Positions 9,967 through 19,300 of a stretch of DNA of 64,000 nt are shown piece after piece. This DNA comes from Colwellia sp. 39_35_sub15_T18 (lineage in GTDB: Bacteria; Pseudomonadota; Gammaproteobacteria; Enterobacterales; Alteromonadaceae), in the NCBI GenBank assembly GCA_002162675.1, contig MAAE01000016.1, positions 20,736 through 84,735 on the forward strand, in the 5' to 3' direction. Under the pieces are notes generated by a model. The model ran no database searches. It was not told the origin of the DNA and was given only the letters and a program-made list of their open reading frames with translations. Position numbers and translations under genes: made by a program. Position 1 is the stretch's first letter, and each line of letters opens with the position of its first letter.

Positions 9967-10386
9967 GTGAAAGCTCGTCACCATTTTCTCTTTTTTATTC
10001 TATTGATAATCGCCGCCACCTTGTTATTTTTTTCCAGTGAGTTGCTATTACCCACTGAGCTTAAAAATGCGGTTTTTCGCTCGCCACAAATAGATACTAT
10101 CGGTCACTTTATTGGTTTTTTTGTTTTAGCTTGGTTAATGCACTCTTTACTCAAAACCACACGAGCATTGACCTTTTTCAGCCTATCTTTTTATGGCGCA
10201 CTAAGTGAATTAGGTCAGTATTATCTAGGCTTTCGCAACGGTGAATTTAGTGATTTTTTTGCCGATGTTGCCGGCATTTCTTTTTTTATCTTACTTAAAA
10301 CATGCTATTCGTTTTATAAAAGAATATTATTTAGTAAAAATAACGACTATAAAAGTCAACCGACAGCCACGGTTGAGGCTGATTGA
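9967..10386 (+). CDS. VanZ-like small membrane protein
   Basis: Protein of 139 residues beginning at GTG 9967, with four predicted membrane helices. The VanZ-like pattern is visible: an N-terminal helix, GHFIGFFVLAWL, then YGALSELGQYYLGFRNGEFSDFFADVAG, with the conserved Glu/Gln and Asp spacing. VanZ relatives in proteobacteria have no firmly known role; the founding VanZ gives low-level teicoplanin resistance. Its stop overlaps the panE start by one base (TGATG), so the two are probably co-translated. Confidence 0.8.
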   Translation: MKARHHFLFFILLIIAATLLFFSSELLLPTELKNAVFRSPQIDTIGHFIGFFVLAWLMHSLLKTTRALTFFSLSFYGALSELGQYYLGFRNGEFSDFFADVAGISFFILLKTCYSFYKRILFSKNNDYKSQPTATVEAD

Positions 10387-11339
10387 TGAATTGGCTTGTT
10401 GTTGGTCAAGGAGCGATGGGATTACTGTGGTATCACCACTTATCTCAAACGCAAAAAGCTAGAACTAAAGACGATATTTATCCAGCTAATAAACTGAGTT
10501 TGTTAGCATCTAATCAACAACACTTAACTCAAAACAACTATCAATTCACGGCATTAAATAAGCAAACCTATAGTGGCATAGTAAATTATGCTCAATCTGA
10601 GCAGTTACAAGCCGCCGACACTGTTTTTCTTTGTGTAAAGTCTTATCAAATCAACCATGTGATAACACAAATAGCTGGTCAGTTAAAAGCAAACTGTAAT
10701 ATTATTCTTGCTCATAATGGCATGGGGACGCTCGAAAAAATTCCACACGCTTTTATTGAAAAGCATACTATATATGCACTGTTAACTACGCACGGTTGTT
10801 TAAAGAACACGCCGTTAAATATCACTCATACCGGTTTAGGCGAAACAAGTCTTGGCTTAGTATCGGGACAAAAGTCGGGACAGCAAGATAGCGTAAGAGA
10901 TGCGTTGTTAACCAACACTCTAAACAAAGCTTTACCATCGGTGAAATTTGAGGCCAATATAGCCAAAAAACAATGGCTAAAACTAGCCATTAACTGTGTG
11001 ATCAACCCAATCACGGCTATAAACAACATTGACAATGGCTTAGTTAACAACACTAGGTTCACTAAGCAAATAGAAGCGTTATTAATGGAGGTTGTCGCCG
11101 TTGCTAATACTCAAGGCATAGTATTAGTTAAAGAAGCATTAGAGATAAGTGTTCGACAAGTCGCTCAAGCAACCGCGAAAAATTGCTCATCCATGCGCTG
11201 CGATGTCTTGGCAAATAGAGCAACAGAAAATGATTATATTAACGGCTACATTCATCGTTTAGGACAAAAAAATATCCTTGCCACACCAGAAAACACTAAG
11301 CTGTGGCAAGAAATTAACAAGCTTAGCAAGCCAAGTTAA
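10386..11339 (+). CDS. panE: 2-dehydropantoate 2-reductase (ketopantoate reductase)
   Basis: NADPH-dependent reductase of 317 residues that makes pantoate for coenzyme A synthesis. The N-terminus MNWLVVGQGAMGLLWYHHL holds the GxGAxG nucleotide-binding motif. The C-terminal ApbA domain contains KKQWLKLAINCVINPITAI with the expected catalytic lysine and Asn. ATG at 10386 overlaps the stop of the VanZ-like gene. It converges on thiI with only 11 bp between the two coding ends. Confidence 0.92.
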   Translation: MNWLVVGQGAMGLLWYHHLSQTQKARTKDDIYPANKLSLLASNQQHLTQNNYQFTALNKQTYSGIVNYAQSEQLQAADTVFLCVKSYQINHVITQIAGQLKANCNIILAHNGMGTLEKIPHAFIEKHTIYALLTTHGCLKNTPLNITHTGLGETSLGLVSGQKSGQQDSVRDALLTNTLNKALPSVKFEANIAKKQWLKLAINCVINPITAINNIDNGLVNNTRFTKQIEALLMEVVAVANTQGIVLVKEALEISVRQVAQATAKNCSSMRCDVLANRATENDYINGYIHRLGQKNILATPENTKLWQEINKLSKPS

Positions 11340-11350
11340 GTTAAGTTAAG

Positions 11351-12805
11351 TTAAGGACGATATACTTTTACGTTTTTAAAACCATTGCCAATTAAGTAAA
11401 GTGCTTGTAGCTTACTCATGACGCCGTGATCACAATAAAGCAAATAGTCTTTACTCATATCTAAATCACCAAATTGAGTGGCTAACTTATAAAACGGTAT
11501 GTGCTTAACTTCAATATTATCAATCTTCAATGGCTTTTCGTCCTCTTCTTCAGGGGAGCGAATATCAACCACAATAGCATTTTCACTGATATTCTCGACT
11601 AGATCTACCGCGGTAATTTCTGCTTCCGTTTCTTTACCAATATCACGAATATCAAAAACACGTGTTTCTGCAACTACTTTATCTAATATTGAAAAGTCAA
11701 AATTGCCTTCTTCTGCTTCCACCTTAGAAAGTACCGCTTTCACTGTTGGTTTTTTAGAAATGACACCACAGTATTCAGGAATAGTTTTAGCAAAATCTTC
11801 CGTGCCAATTTTACGGGCGATATCAATAATATCTTGTTTATCGTAAGCGCCTAACGGGCGAAGAATAAGCGTATCAGTAACACGGTTAATCACATTTAAG
11901 TTGGTTAATGTTTGGCTAGAAACCTGCCCTAAACTTTCCCCGGTAACCAAGGCTTGAATTTTACCTTTTTCAGCAATTTTAGTGGCGGCACGCATCATCA
12001 TACGCTTGAGTACCACGCCCATCTGACCGTTTTCAACCTGCTCTAAAATTTCAGCCACTACCGGTTCAAAATCGACAGCAAAAAACTTCACCTTATGCGA
12101 AGCTCCAAATTTATTCCATAAATAATAGCTGACTTGTTTAACACCCACTTCATGAGCTGAGCCACCTAAATTAAAGAAACAATAGTGAGTACGAGCGCCT
12201 TTTTTGATCATTTGATAGCTAGCAACGCCTGAATCAAAACCGCCAGACATTAATGATAAAACATCTTCTTGTGTGGCTATTGGGAAGCCACCTAAACCTT
12301 GATGGCGCTGGGTAACAATAAATAAATCATTGTTTTTAATTTCTAAACGAATAGTGACATCAGGTTTTTTCAATTTAACCTTGGCACTTTCAACCGCTTG
12401 ATTTAAGCCACCACCAACGTATTGTTCAATTTTTAGTGAGTTAAAGTCATGCTTACCCGTACGCTTTGCCCGCACACAAAAGGTTTTGTTCTCAATGGTT
12501 TTGGCATGAACCGCTAAGGTTTTTTCAAAAATATCATGCACGTCAGTAAAAGAGGCTTGTTGAACTTCTAAAAACAGCGGCACACCCGGAATACACTTTA
12601 AGGCATCAACTAAGCGGGCACGGTTTTCGGGGCTGTTATCTTTGGTATTAACTTCAACGTTATCCCAATTCATCCGTGTAGTGACTTGCTCATCAACACG
12701 ACGTAAAACATTTTTAATGTTCGACTCTAAAATTTTAGTAAAACGTTTACGCACAGGGCGTGATTTAATGGTGATTTCAGCTTGCAGCTTTACGATAAAT
12801 TTCAT
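11351..12805 (-). CDS. thiI: tRNA 4-thiouridine synthase ThiI with rhodanese domain
   Basis: Enzyme of 484 residues that adenylates tRNA U8 and transfers sulfur to make s4U; it also supplies sulfur for the thiamin thiazole in enterobacteria. The order is a ferredoxin-like/THUMP N-terminus (1-165), a PP-loop domain with [15 protein letters not shown], a conserved YCGVISKKP cysteine, and a C-terminal rhodanese domain with the active-site Cys in [15 protein letters not shown]. All catalytic cysteines are present. ATG 12803-12805 gives the usual N-terminus [20 protein letters not shown]. Confidence 0.96.
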   Translation of the reverse strand: MKFIVKLQAEITIKSRPVRKRFTKILESNIKNVLRRVDEQVTTRMNWDNVEVNTKDNSPENRARLVDALKCIPGVPLFLEVQQASFTDVHDIFEKTLAVHAKTIENKTFCVRAKRTGKHDFNSLKIEQYVGGGLNQAVESAKVKLKKPDVTIRLEIKNNDLFIVTQRHQGLGGFPIATQEDVLSLMSGGFDSGVASYQMIKKGARTHYCFFNLGGSAHEVGVKQVSYYLWNKFGASHKVKFFAVDFEPVVAEILEQVENGQMGVVLKRMMMRAATKIAEKGKIQALVTGESLGQVSSQTLTNLNVINRVTDTLILRPLGAYDKQDIIDIARKIGTEDFAKTIPEYCGVISKKPTVKAVLSKVEAEEGNFDFSILDKVVAETRVFDIRDIGKETEAEITAVDLVENISENAIVVDIRSPEEEDEKPLKIDNIEVKHIPFYKLATQFGDLDMSKDYLLYCDHGVMSKLQALYLIGNGFKNVKVYRP

Positions 12806-12865
12806 CGACAAGTGACCTAAATAATAACGATAAGAATAATGGCGCACATTATACACAAAACTCAC

Positions 12866-12899
12866 AAAAAAAGCCGTCAGTATTATGCTGACAGCTTTT
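12866..12899 (-). terminator. Rho-independent terminator downstream of pomAB
   Basis: Arms AAAAGCCGTCAG (12869-12880) and CTGACAGCTTTT (12888-12899) form a stem with one mismatch. Read on the minus strand it ends in seven T residues (complement of 12866-12872). It lies after pomB and the family A repeats and about 60 bp before the thiI start, so it should separate pomAB from thiI. Confidence 0.8.
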
Positions 12900-12925
12900 G
12901 AACCTCACAAAAAGTAATTTTACTC

Positions 12926-13048
12926 GTATTTATTCATCTTAGAAATATTTACCACCCAGAGCACCGAGACTAACAAAGATAGCAAAACCTCCGTGCAGGC
13001 TCGAAGAGCCCTCTGTGAAGCATCGCGACTCGGTGGTGAACAGTTACT
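12926..13048 (+). repeat. Dispersed ERIC-like palindrome, family A copy 1
   Basis: About 123 bp. It starts GTATTTATTCATCTTAGAAA, has the left arm TTTACCAC..CACCGAG, a central hairpin GGCTC-GAA-GAGCC, and the right arm CTCGGTGGTGAAC. It is followed directly by a second copy 133 bp downstream. See the family description under findings. Confidence 0.85.
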
Positions 13049-13058
13049 TTATTCCTTT

Positions 13059-13183
13059 GTATTTATTCATCTTAGAAATATTTACCACCCAGAGCACCGA
13101 GACTAACAAAGATAACAAAATATCTGTCTAGGCTCGAAGAGCCCGCTGTGAAGCATTGCGGCTCGGTGATGAACAATTACTTT
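13059..13183 (+). repeat. Dispersed ERIC-like palindrome, family A copy 2 (tandem with copy 1)
   Basis: Same architecture as copy 1, including the identical first 30 or so bases and the GGCTC-GAA-GAGCC hairpin. Its right end (GAACAATTACTTTA) runs into the pomB stop codon at 13182-13184. The two copies differ at scattered positions, so the duplication is not brand new. Confidence 0.85.
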
Positions 13184-14120
13184 ACTCTATTACTTGAATG
13201 GGATCCGTTTCTTTAGCTTTACCTTGATTAATCGCAATTTCAACGCGGCGGTTTCTCCGGCGGTTTAAAGCATTAGTATTAGGCACTAACGGGCGAGTAT
13301 CGGCATGACCCGCAACCACCAAGCGCGTTTGATCAAAGCCGGGCACTTTGATCAGCTCATGCGCAATGGCAACCGCACGCTTACTCGATAAATCCCAATT
13401 AGAACTAAATAGCTCTGAATCTAAACCACGGTTATCGGTATTACCTGATACCATTATCTCACCCGGTACGGTATTTAATAGCGCACCTATTTCTCGAATA
13501 ATAGGTCGAAATTTTGGTTGTAAAAAAGCGGATCCTGACGGAAAAGAGCCATTTTCACGAATACGAATGATCACTTGCTGACCTAATGACTCTAACTCTA
13601 CCGCCCCGTCTTGAATTTGCTGTTCAAGCTGTTCTGCTATTTTTTTAACTAAATCATTAACCTGCTCTTGCGCGGCGTTTTCCATTTGCTCTTGAGCTTG
13701 TTGCAAGGCTTCTGCTGATAAAGCATCTTCAGTATTTTGCGATTGGCCACCACGCTCTGAACCTCGTTGCTCTTGACGACCACCTGCTGAAGTTTCATCA
13801 CCCGCTTGAAACTCTAACATTTGTTGAGTCATTTCCATGGTTTGCTGTTGAATAACTTCAATAGGCGTTGGTTCAGGCTTACCCGGTCGAAACTCTTGCG
13901 CAATAATACTGGTACCTTTAGGAATATCTTTTACTTCAATTTTATTTTGCACACCAAAGGCAAACTTCATTGAGCCGGCAATTTGCTTAAATTTAAGCAC
14001 ATCCATTTCTGAAAAAGATAATAACAACACAAAGAAACACATCAATAATGACATGAGATCAGCGAACGTTCCCATCCAAGCAGGTAGCCCTGGGGGTGGG
14101 CATTTACATTTTTCAGCCAT
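13182..14120 (-). CDS. pomB: Sodium-driven flagellar stator protein PomB (MotB family)
   Basis: Inner-membrane stator subunit of 312 residues. A short cytoplasmic N-terminus is followed by one transmembrane helix with the essential ion-binding aspartate D21 (TFADLMSLLMCFFVLLLSF). A plug/linker rich in Gln and Glu spans about 80-170. The C-terminal OmpA-like peptidoglycan-binding domain has the NTDNRG and HADTRPL motifs. With pomA it forms the Na+ channel that powers flagellar rotation. The Na+ rather than H+ assignment follows from the Vibrio-type PomAB gene context and is an inference. Confidence 0.93.
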   Translation of the reverse strand: MAEKCKCPPPGLPAWMGTFADLMSLLMCFFVLLLSFSEMDVLKFKQIAGSMKFAFGVQNKIEVKDIPKGTSIIAQEFRPGKPEPTPIEVIQQQTMEMTQQMLEFQAGDETSAGGRQEQRGSERGGQSQNTEDALSAEALQQAQEQMENAAQEQVNDLVKKIAEQLEQQIQDGAVELESLGQQVIIRIRENGSFPSGSAFLQPKFRPIIREIGALLNTVPGEIMVSGNTDNRGLDSELFSSNWDLSSKRAVAIAHELIKVPGFDQTRLVVAGHADTRPLVPNTNALNRRRNRRVEIAINQGKAKETDPIQVIE

Positions 14121-14162
14121 TATTACCTCCTAACATCATTACCCTCAACATAAGCACCTCTA

Positions 14163-14927
14163 CTACTCTTCCGTTGTGTCAGTAGCACGTTTACCTTCTG
14201 CAAGGTAATTTTTCAACAGGCTTTCAATAACTCGAGGATTTTGACCATCTTGAATACCTAAAACAGCATCAAGTACTAACTCTTGATTCATTTTTTCCTC
14301 GGCTAAACGTAACTCTAGTTTTGCCGCAATAGGAATAGCAATAACATTGGCTAAGAAGGCACCATAAAGTGTTGTCAACAAAGCAACGGCCATGGCAGGG
14401 CCAATGGATTTAGGGTCATCCATGTTTGATAACATGGCAACCAAGCCAATTAATGTCCCTATCATCCCCATCGCTGGTGCAACATCGGCTAACGCCATCA
14501 TCATTTTAGCGCCTGTTTCATGGCGTTCCGTAGTGAGGTCTATATCTTTTTGTAAGGTGGCGCGCACTACATCAGCGTCATGGCCGTCAACCAACATATC
14601 AACGCCTTTTTGCATAAAAGCGTTAGTAATTTCGGCTTCTTCTAAGGCAAGAAAACCACCTTTACGAGCCGCATCTGCCATATCTACTGATTTTTCAATA
14701 AGCTCTTCAGGTTTTTCTAATTTAAACATAAAAGCTTTACCGATAATTTTACCGATACCAAAAAATTGCCCCATATTGTAATTAGATAAAACAATAAAAA
14801 TTGAACCACCAAATACAATGATTACTGATTGAGCGTCAACAAACATCATAATGTCGCCAGCGAGTATCATCGCCATAACGAGTAAACCGATAGCGCCAAG
14901 AATACCTATTAACGTTGCTAAATCCAC
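14163..14927 (-). CDS. pomA: Sodium-driven flagellar stator protein PomA (MotA family)
   Basis: Protein of 254 residues with four membrane helices and a large cytoplasmic loop (about 55-145). It starts MDLATLIGILGAIGLLVMAM like Vibrio PomA. The MotA/TolQ signature runs through DVAPAMGMIGTLIGLVAMLS. It lies 42 bp upstream of pomB and faces xseB-ispA-dxs, the common neighbourhood in Vibrionales and Alteromonadales. Confidence 0.95.
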   Translation of the reverse strand: MDLATLIGILGAIGLLVMAMILAGDIMMFVDAQSVIIVFGGSIFIVLSNYNMGQFFGIGKIIGKAFMFKLEKPEELIEKSVDMADAARKGGFLALEEAEITNAFMQKGVDMLVDGHDADVVRATLQKDIDLTTERHETGAKMMMALADVAPAMGMIGTLIGLVAMLSNMDDPKSIGPAMAVALLTTLYGAFLANVIAIPIAAKLELRLAEEKMNQELVLDAVLGIQDGQNPRVIESLLKNYLAEGKRATDTTEE

Positions 14928-15146
14928 AAAACTCTCCTAAAACCACAAAACCTAAATAGTATTAATAAAATAATAGTACCTGATGCAAAAAATATTCGCT
15001 AATACTTATCCATCTAAAACCCATATTATCGCCCATACAGTCAATAACTTAATAGCTTGTTTTAAATTAATATAACGGTAATAAAAGCAAGTCCCACATT
15101 GACCAATGCCCCTAGCTAAGGTAACTTTGCGCCTAGCGTTTTGATA

Positions 15147-15193
15147 TATACTCAAATCGATTAAGAAGTATAAGCTTCGAATGATTGAGTATA
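15147..15193. repeat. Small palindrome in the pomA/xseB divergent gap
   Basis: TATACTCAAATC (15147-15158) is complementary to GATTGAGTATA (15183-15193) apart from one extra A. The segment lies 20 bp before the xseB start and could be an operator or one of the short dispersed palindromes. Confidence 0.5.
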
Positions 15194-15212
15194 GCCGTCT
15201 TGAGTAGAAATA

Positions 15213-15479
15213 ATGGCAAAGAAAAAATTAGAAAACCTTAGTTTTGAAGAATCACTTACTGAGCTTGATACTATTGTGCAAAGCCTCGAGCAAGGCGAAT
15301 TGAGCTTAGAAGAGTCTATGGCACTGTTTGAGCGCGGTTTGAATTTAAGCCAAGTAAGTCAAACAAAGTTACAGGCCGCCGAACAAAAAGTGAAAATTTT
15401 GCTCGAAAAAAATGGCGAGCAACAATTAACAGATTTTAATATTGCAGCTGATGAACAGATATCAGGTGAGCATTTGTGA
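15213..15479 (+). CDS. xseB: Exodeoxyribonuclease VII small subunit
   Basis: Small protein of 88 residues that pairs with XseA to form exonuclease VII, which degrades single-stranded DNA. The two-helix family core is plain: LSFEESLTELDTIVQSLEQG, then LSLEESMALFERGLNLS. Its TGA overlaps the GTG start of ispA (GTGA), so the two are translationally coupled. Confidence 0.95.
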   Translation: MAKKKLENLSFEESLTELDTIVQSLEQGELSLEESMALFERGLNLSQVSQTKLQAAEQKVKILLEKNGEQQLTDFNIAADEQISGEHL

Positions 15480-16366
15480 GCCAGTTAACTAATCATCAAC
15501 AGTATCAACAACAAATTAATGATTTTTTAGCGAAACAACTTGATAATTTAACCGTTAATGATGAAAAGTTACTGGCAGCGATGCGTTATGGCTTACTTAT
15601 TGGCGGTAAACGAATGCGCCCCTATTTAGCTTATATCACCGGTGAATCGTTAGGAGCTGAGCAAACTGATATTAACGCTATTGCCGCCGCTCTTGAGTGT
15701 ATTCATGCCTATTCTTTATTGCATGACGACTTACCTGCCATGGATGATGATGACTTAAGACGTGGCAAGCCCACCTGTCATAAAGCTTTTGATGAAGCAA
15801 CAGCTATCCTCGCTGGTGATGCGCTACAAACACTGGCATTTGATATTCTCGCTAATCATACTTTTTCTGAAAAAATACAGCCCAAACAAATAGTGCTTAT
15901 ACAAAAATTAGTCACAGCTTCTGGTTATCAAGGTATGTGTGGCGGACAAGCATTAGACTTATCCGCTACGGGTCAAATTATTGATTTAGCGCAATTAGAA
16001 AAACTGCATTCGTTAAAAACAGGTGCTTTATTAGAAGCTTGCGTTTTAATGGCAGCAGAATGCTCGCCACAAGTAACAACACAAGAAAAACAAGTATTTA
16101 AAAAATATGCCCAGTTAGTCGGTTTAGCATACCAAGTACAAGATGATATTATTGACATTACTTCCAGCGAAGAAGAGTTAGGAAAACCAAAAGGCTCAGA
16201 TTTAGCCGCCAATAAAAGTACCTACCCCGCACTACTGGGTTTACAAGGCGCACAAGATAAAGCCGAAAACTTATTTCAACAAGCGCTTCAAGCTTTGTCT
16301 TGTTTGCCTTACAATACGCAATCCTTAGCTGAATTTGCTACCTTTATTATAAAGCGTAGCCATTAA
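15476..16366 (+). CDS. ispA: Farnesyl diphosphate synthase
   Basis: Prenyltransferase of 296 residues that condenses IPP with DMAPP and then GPP to give farnesyl diphosphate. The first aspartate-rich motif ([19 protein letters not shown]) and the second ([19 protein letters not shown]) are intact. The GTG start at 15476 overlaps xseB by 4 bp. The xseB-ispA-dxs order is conserved and supplies precursors for quinones, undecaprenyl phosphate and carotenoids. Confidence 0.96.
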   Translation: MSQLTNHQQYQQQINDFLAKQLDNLTVNDEKLLAAMRYGLLIGGKRMRPYLAYITGESLGAEQTDINAIAAALECIHAYSLLHDDLPAMDDDDLRRGKPTCHKAFDEATAILAGDALQTLAFDILANHTFSEKIQPKQIVLIQKLVTASGYQGMCGGQALDLSATGQIIDLAQLEKLHSLKTGALLEACVLMAAECSPQVTTQEKQVFKKYAQLVGLAYQVQDDIIDITSSEEELGKPKGSDLAANKSTYPALLGLQGAQDKAENLFQQALQALSCLPYNTQSLAEFATFIIKRSH

Positions 16367-16415
16367 ACGCAGCCGCTTACCCGTTAACAGCTACATAAGA
16401 AAATATAGAAAAACT

Positions 16416-18293
16416 ATGACGACAAACCTTGCTGATTACCCATTACTTGCTCAAATTAATTCGCCAAAAGACTTGCGAAATATCTCCCAAGATCAATTGC
16501 CGAGGATCAGTAATGAGTTACGTAGTTTTTTATTAAACTCTGTCAGTAAAAGCAGCGGCCACTTTGCTTCAGGGCTTGGTACTATTGAGCTTACCGTGGC
16601 GTTGCATTATGTTTACAACACCCCTTTTGATCATCTTATTTGGGATGTTGGGCATCAGGCTTATCCTCATAAAATTTTAACGGGTCGACGTGATCAGTTA
16701 CACACCATCAGACAAAAAGATGGTTTGCACCCTTTTCCTTGGCGCGAAGAAAGCGAGTACGACACCTTAAGTGTTGGCCATTCAAGCACTTCCATTTCAG
16801 CTGCCTTAGGTTTAGCTGTTGCCGCGGAGAAAGAAGGACAAAATAGAAAAACTGTCGCCGTTATTGGCGATGGTGCTATGACTGCGGGTATGGCGTTTGA
16901 AGCGCTAAACCATGCTGGTGATATTCGAAAAGATATGCTGGTTATTTTAAATGATAATGAAATGTCTATTTCAGAAAATGTCGGTGCCTTAAATAATCAT
17001 TTTGCCAAAATGCTTTCAGGCAGTTTATATACGGGTTTACGTGAAGGTAGCAAACGAATATTAAACAACCTTCCGCCGATAAAAGAGCTAGCAAGCCGTG
17101 CAGAAGAACATTTAAAAGGCATGGTTGTACCTAGCACTTTCTTTGAAGAATTAGGTTTCAATTATATTGGTCCTATTGATGGTCATGATGTTAAAGGTTT
17201 AGTTGATACCATAACCAATATGCGCAATCTTAAAGGCCCACAAATACTGCATATTGCCACTAAAAAAGGTAAAGGTTATCACGCAGCAGAGCAAGACCCT
17301 ATCAAGTATCATGCGGTGCCTAAATTTAATCCAAGTGATGCTAACTTGCCTAAATCTAAGCCTGCTTTGCCAACCTATTCACAAATTTTCGGTGACTGGT
17401 TATGTAAAACGGCAGCCGTCGATAAAAAATTAGTTGCCATTACTCCCGCCATGCGCGAAGGCTCAGGCATGGTAGAATTTAGCCAACGTTTTCCTGATCA
17501 GTATTACGATGTCGCTATTGCTGAACAACATGCGGTAACTTATGCTGCGGGGCTTGCGATAGGTGGACAAAAACCTGTTGTCGCTATTTATTCTAGCTTT
17601 TTACAACGTGGTTATGATCAATTAATTCATGATATTGCCATTCAAAACCTACCGGTGTTATTTGCCATAGACAGAGCAGGTATTGTTGGCGCAGACGGCG
17701 CAACACACCAAGGCTCCTTTGATTTAAGCTTTTTACGCTGCATTCCCAACATGACCATCATGACACCTGCAAACGAAAGAGAGTGCCAACTGATGCTAAA
17801 TACCGGGCATCAATTATCTTCCCCCGCTGTTGTTCGCTATCCTCGTGGTAATGGCACAGGTGAAACACTCCCTAGCATTGAGGAAACTATCGAAATAGGC
17901 AAGGGCAGGATTATCCTTGAAGGAAAGAAACAACAAGGCAAAAAAATCGCCTTGCTCAGTTTTGGCACCATGCTACATGAGGCGAATAAAGCCGCCACAG
18001 AGCTTGGTGCAACACTTGTTGACATGCGCTTTGTCAAACCACTCGATATTACCCTGATTGAAGAGTTAGCAAATTCTCATGAATTACTGATCACTATTGA
18101 AGACAACGCTATTGCTGGTGGCGCAGGATCAACAGTGAATGAATATATTTTATCGCAAGGAATAGCAATAAAAATATTAAATATCGGCATCCCAGATCAG
18201 TTTATTAAACATGGTACGCAAGCAGAAGTACATCAAGAACTAGGCTTAGATAGCCAAGGCATTATCGCTAAAATTAATAACTTTATAAGTTAA
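16416..18293 (+). CDS. dxs: 1-deoxy-D-xylulose-5-phosphate synthase
   Basis: Thiamin diphosphate enzyme of 625 residues that joins pyruvate and glyceraldehyde-3-phosphate, the entry step of the MEP isoprenoid pathway. Visible motifs are [13 protein letters not shown], the ThDP-binding [15 protein letters not shown], the catalytic-domain stretch [16 protein letters not shown], and [15 protein letters not shown]. The C-terminal transketolase domain is complete. It is the third gene of the xseB-ispA-dxs unit, 49 bp after ispA. Confidence 0.97.
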   Translation: MTTNLADYPLLAQINSPKDLRNISQDQLPRISNELRSFLLNSVSKSSGHFASGLGTIELTVALHYVYNTPFDHLIWDVGHQAYPHKILTGRRDQLHTIRQKDGLHPFPWREESEYDTLSVGHSSTSISAALGLAVAAEKEGQNRKTVAVIGDGAMTAGMAFEALNHAGDIRKDMLVILNDNEMSISENVGALNNHFAKMLSGSLYTGLREGSKRILNNLPPIKELASRAEEHLKGMVVPSTFFEELGFNYIGPIDGHDVKGLVDTITNMRNLKGPQILHIATKKGKGYHAAEQDPIKYHAVPKFNPSDANLPKSKPALPTYSQIFGDWLCKTAAVDKKLVAITPAMREGSGMVEFSQRFPDQYYDVAIAEQHAVTYAAGLAIGGQKPVVAIYSSFLQRGYDQLIHDIAIQNLPVLFAIDRAGIVGADGATHQGSFDLSFLRCIPNMTIMTPANERECQLMLNTGHQLSSPAVVRYPRGNGTGETLPSIEETIEIGKGRIILEGKKQQGKKIALLSFGTMLHEANKAATELGATLVDMRFVKPLDITLIEELANSHELLITIEDNAIAGGAGSTVNEYILSQGIAIKILNIGIPDQFIKHGTQAEVHQELGLDSQGIIAKINNFIS

Positions 18294-18320
18294 GCTGATC
18301 TTGGTTTAACTTTCCTTAAA

Positions 18321-18535
18321 TGGCTAGTGATAAACTCAATAGCTTGGCGCTTTATTCTCTGCATGGCGTCGCAGTGGCGACTACATTTTCCTGCATTGGC
18401 TAGTGATAAACTCAATAGCTTGACGCTTTATTTCCTGTCTGGCGTCGCAGTGGCGACTACATTTTCCTGCATTGGCTAGTGATAAACTCAATAGCTTGGT
18501 GCTTTATTCTCTGCATGGCGTCGCGGTCGCGACAA
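18321..18535 (+). repeat. 76-bp tandem repeat, two full units and a third partial
   Basis: Units begin TGGCTAGTGATAAACTCAAT at 18321, 18397 and 18473, exactly 76 bp apart. Each carries a GTCGC-NNNN-GCGAC hairpin (GTCGCAGTGGCGAC in units 1 and 2, GTCGCGGTCGCGAC in unit 3). Unit 3 departs from the others after the hairpin. The spacing and lack of unique spacers rule out CRISPR; REP-like elements fit better. Confidence 0.8.
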
Positions 18536-19092
18536 CACCCAAAGGGGCGTTACACGCCAAAAGCCCCTTTGGAATCCCCGTGGCGCCCTACTCAGCAGAA
18601 CATTCAATCACCAACTAGCGTACACCACGATTCCTGCCGATTTATCATCCATGAACAACGGCAGCCCTCGACGTCCTGTCTCGGATCGAGGTCTACCCTT
18701 GCTCATTTGTCATTTCATTGCTGAGATGGGATCAGGTATTTTTGGCAACTACAGAAAACAAGACTACTAAAGAGTTTTTAGATAGTTAAAGCTACCACAA
18801 TATCAACAAGCACCAAGTCTGCTTCTTCAAGCGCCGGATTGAAGCACAATATTCACGTATTGCTCAAGGATGATGGCAAAAGCAATGTTGCACATGACGG
18901 TACAGGATGTACCTTATTAGACAATGCAGGATGCATATTGTCCTGATGTGCCTTCATTGCTGTTACGTCGAAGATATTGTGCTGAATGTAGGATTACGTT
19001 TGATGTAGCAGCTCCGAGGGATTCCAAAGGGAGAAGAAAGAGTGGAGCCAGTCTCACTCTTTTTTTTGGGTGGCGTCGCCACCGCGACAACT
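18536..19092 (+). other. Palindrome-rich extragenic element, possible structured RNA or mobile-element remnant
   Basis: There is no convincing coding sequence here. It is bounded on both sides by GTCGC..GCGACAAC motifs (18519-18535 and 19074-19091). CCAAAGGGGC (18539-18548) pairs with GCCCCTTTGG (18563-18572). From 18844 to 18982 nested arms form a multi-branched fold: GCACAATAT/ATATTGTGC, AGCAATG/CATTGCT, GCACAT/ATGTGC, then two hairpins (18899-18913 and 18920-18942), both with the loop AGGAT. A terminator-like hairpin follows at 19037-19062. The architecture is consistent with a non-coding RNA or the residue of an IS200/REP-type element; sequence alone does not decide. Confidence 0.55.
19037..19067 (+). 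terminator. Terminator-like hairpin at the end of the palindromic element
   Basis: AAAGAGTG (19037-19044) pairs with CACTCTTT (19055-19062), a perfect 8-bp stem with a 10-nt loop, and the following run of Ts extends to 19067. No protein gene precedes it on the plus strand for over 700 bp, which suggests that the preceding palindromic segment is, or once was, transcribed. Confidence 0.6.
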
Positions 19093-19300
19093 AGCAAAAA
19101 AACAAACTCCAACTTGATGTTAATGGTTTCTATTAGATGCTGACATATAAACCTATTTATTTACCAGTAACTGATTGAATCAATAATATTATCGCTCAAT
19201 AAACTGACAATTTTTTATCACTTACCATACCAGATTGACTACCCCTGAATGTGGTGTAGATTATATATATGTAATAAGAATTTCAAAATGGAACTTTGTA

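Noticed and set aside
18321..18535. CRISPR-like direct repeats
   Set aside because: Units are 76 bp, directly adjacent without unique spacers, and no cas genes are present; they are tandem repeats with hairpins.
18479..18724. 81-residue reading frame across the end of the tandem repeats
   Set aside because: It runs through hairpin DNA, has no ribosome site, and its composition (many Arg, Ser, Pro, His) is unlike a real protein here.
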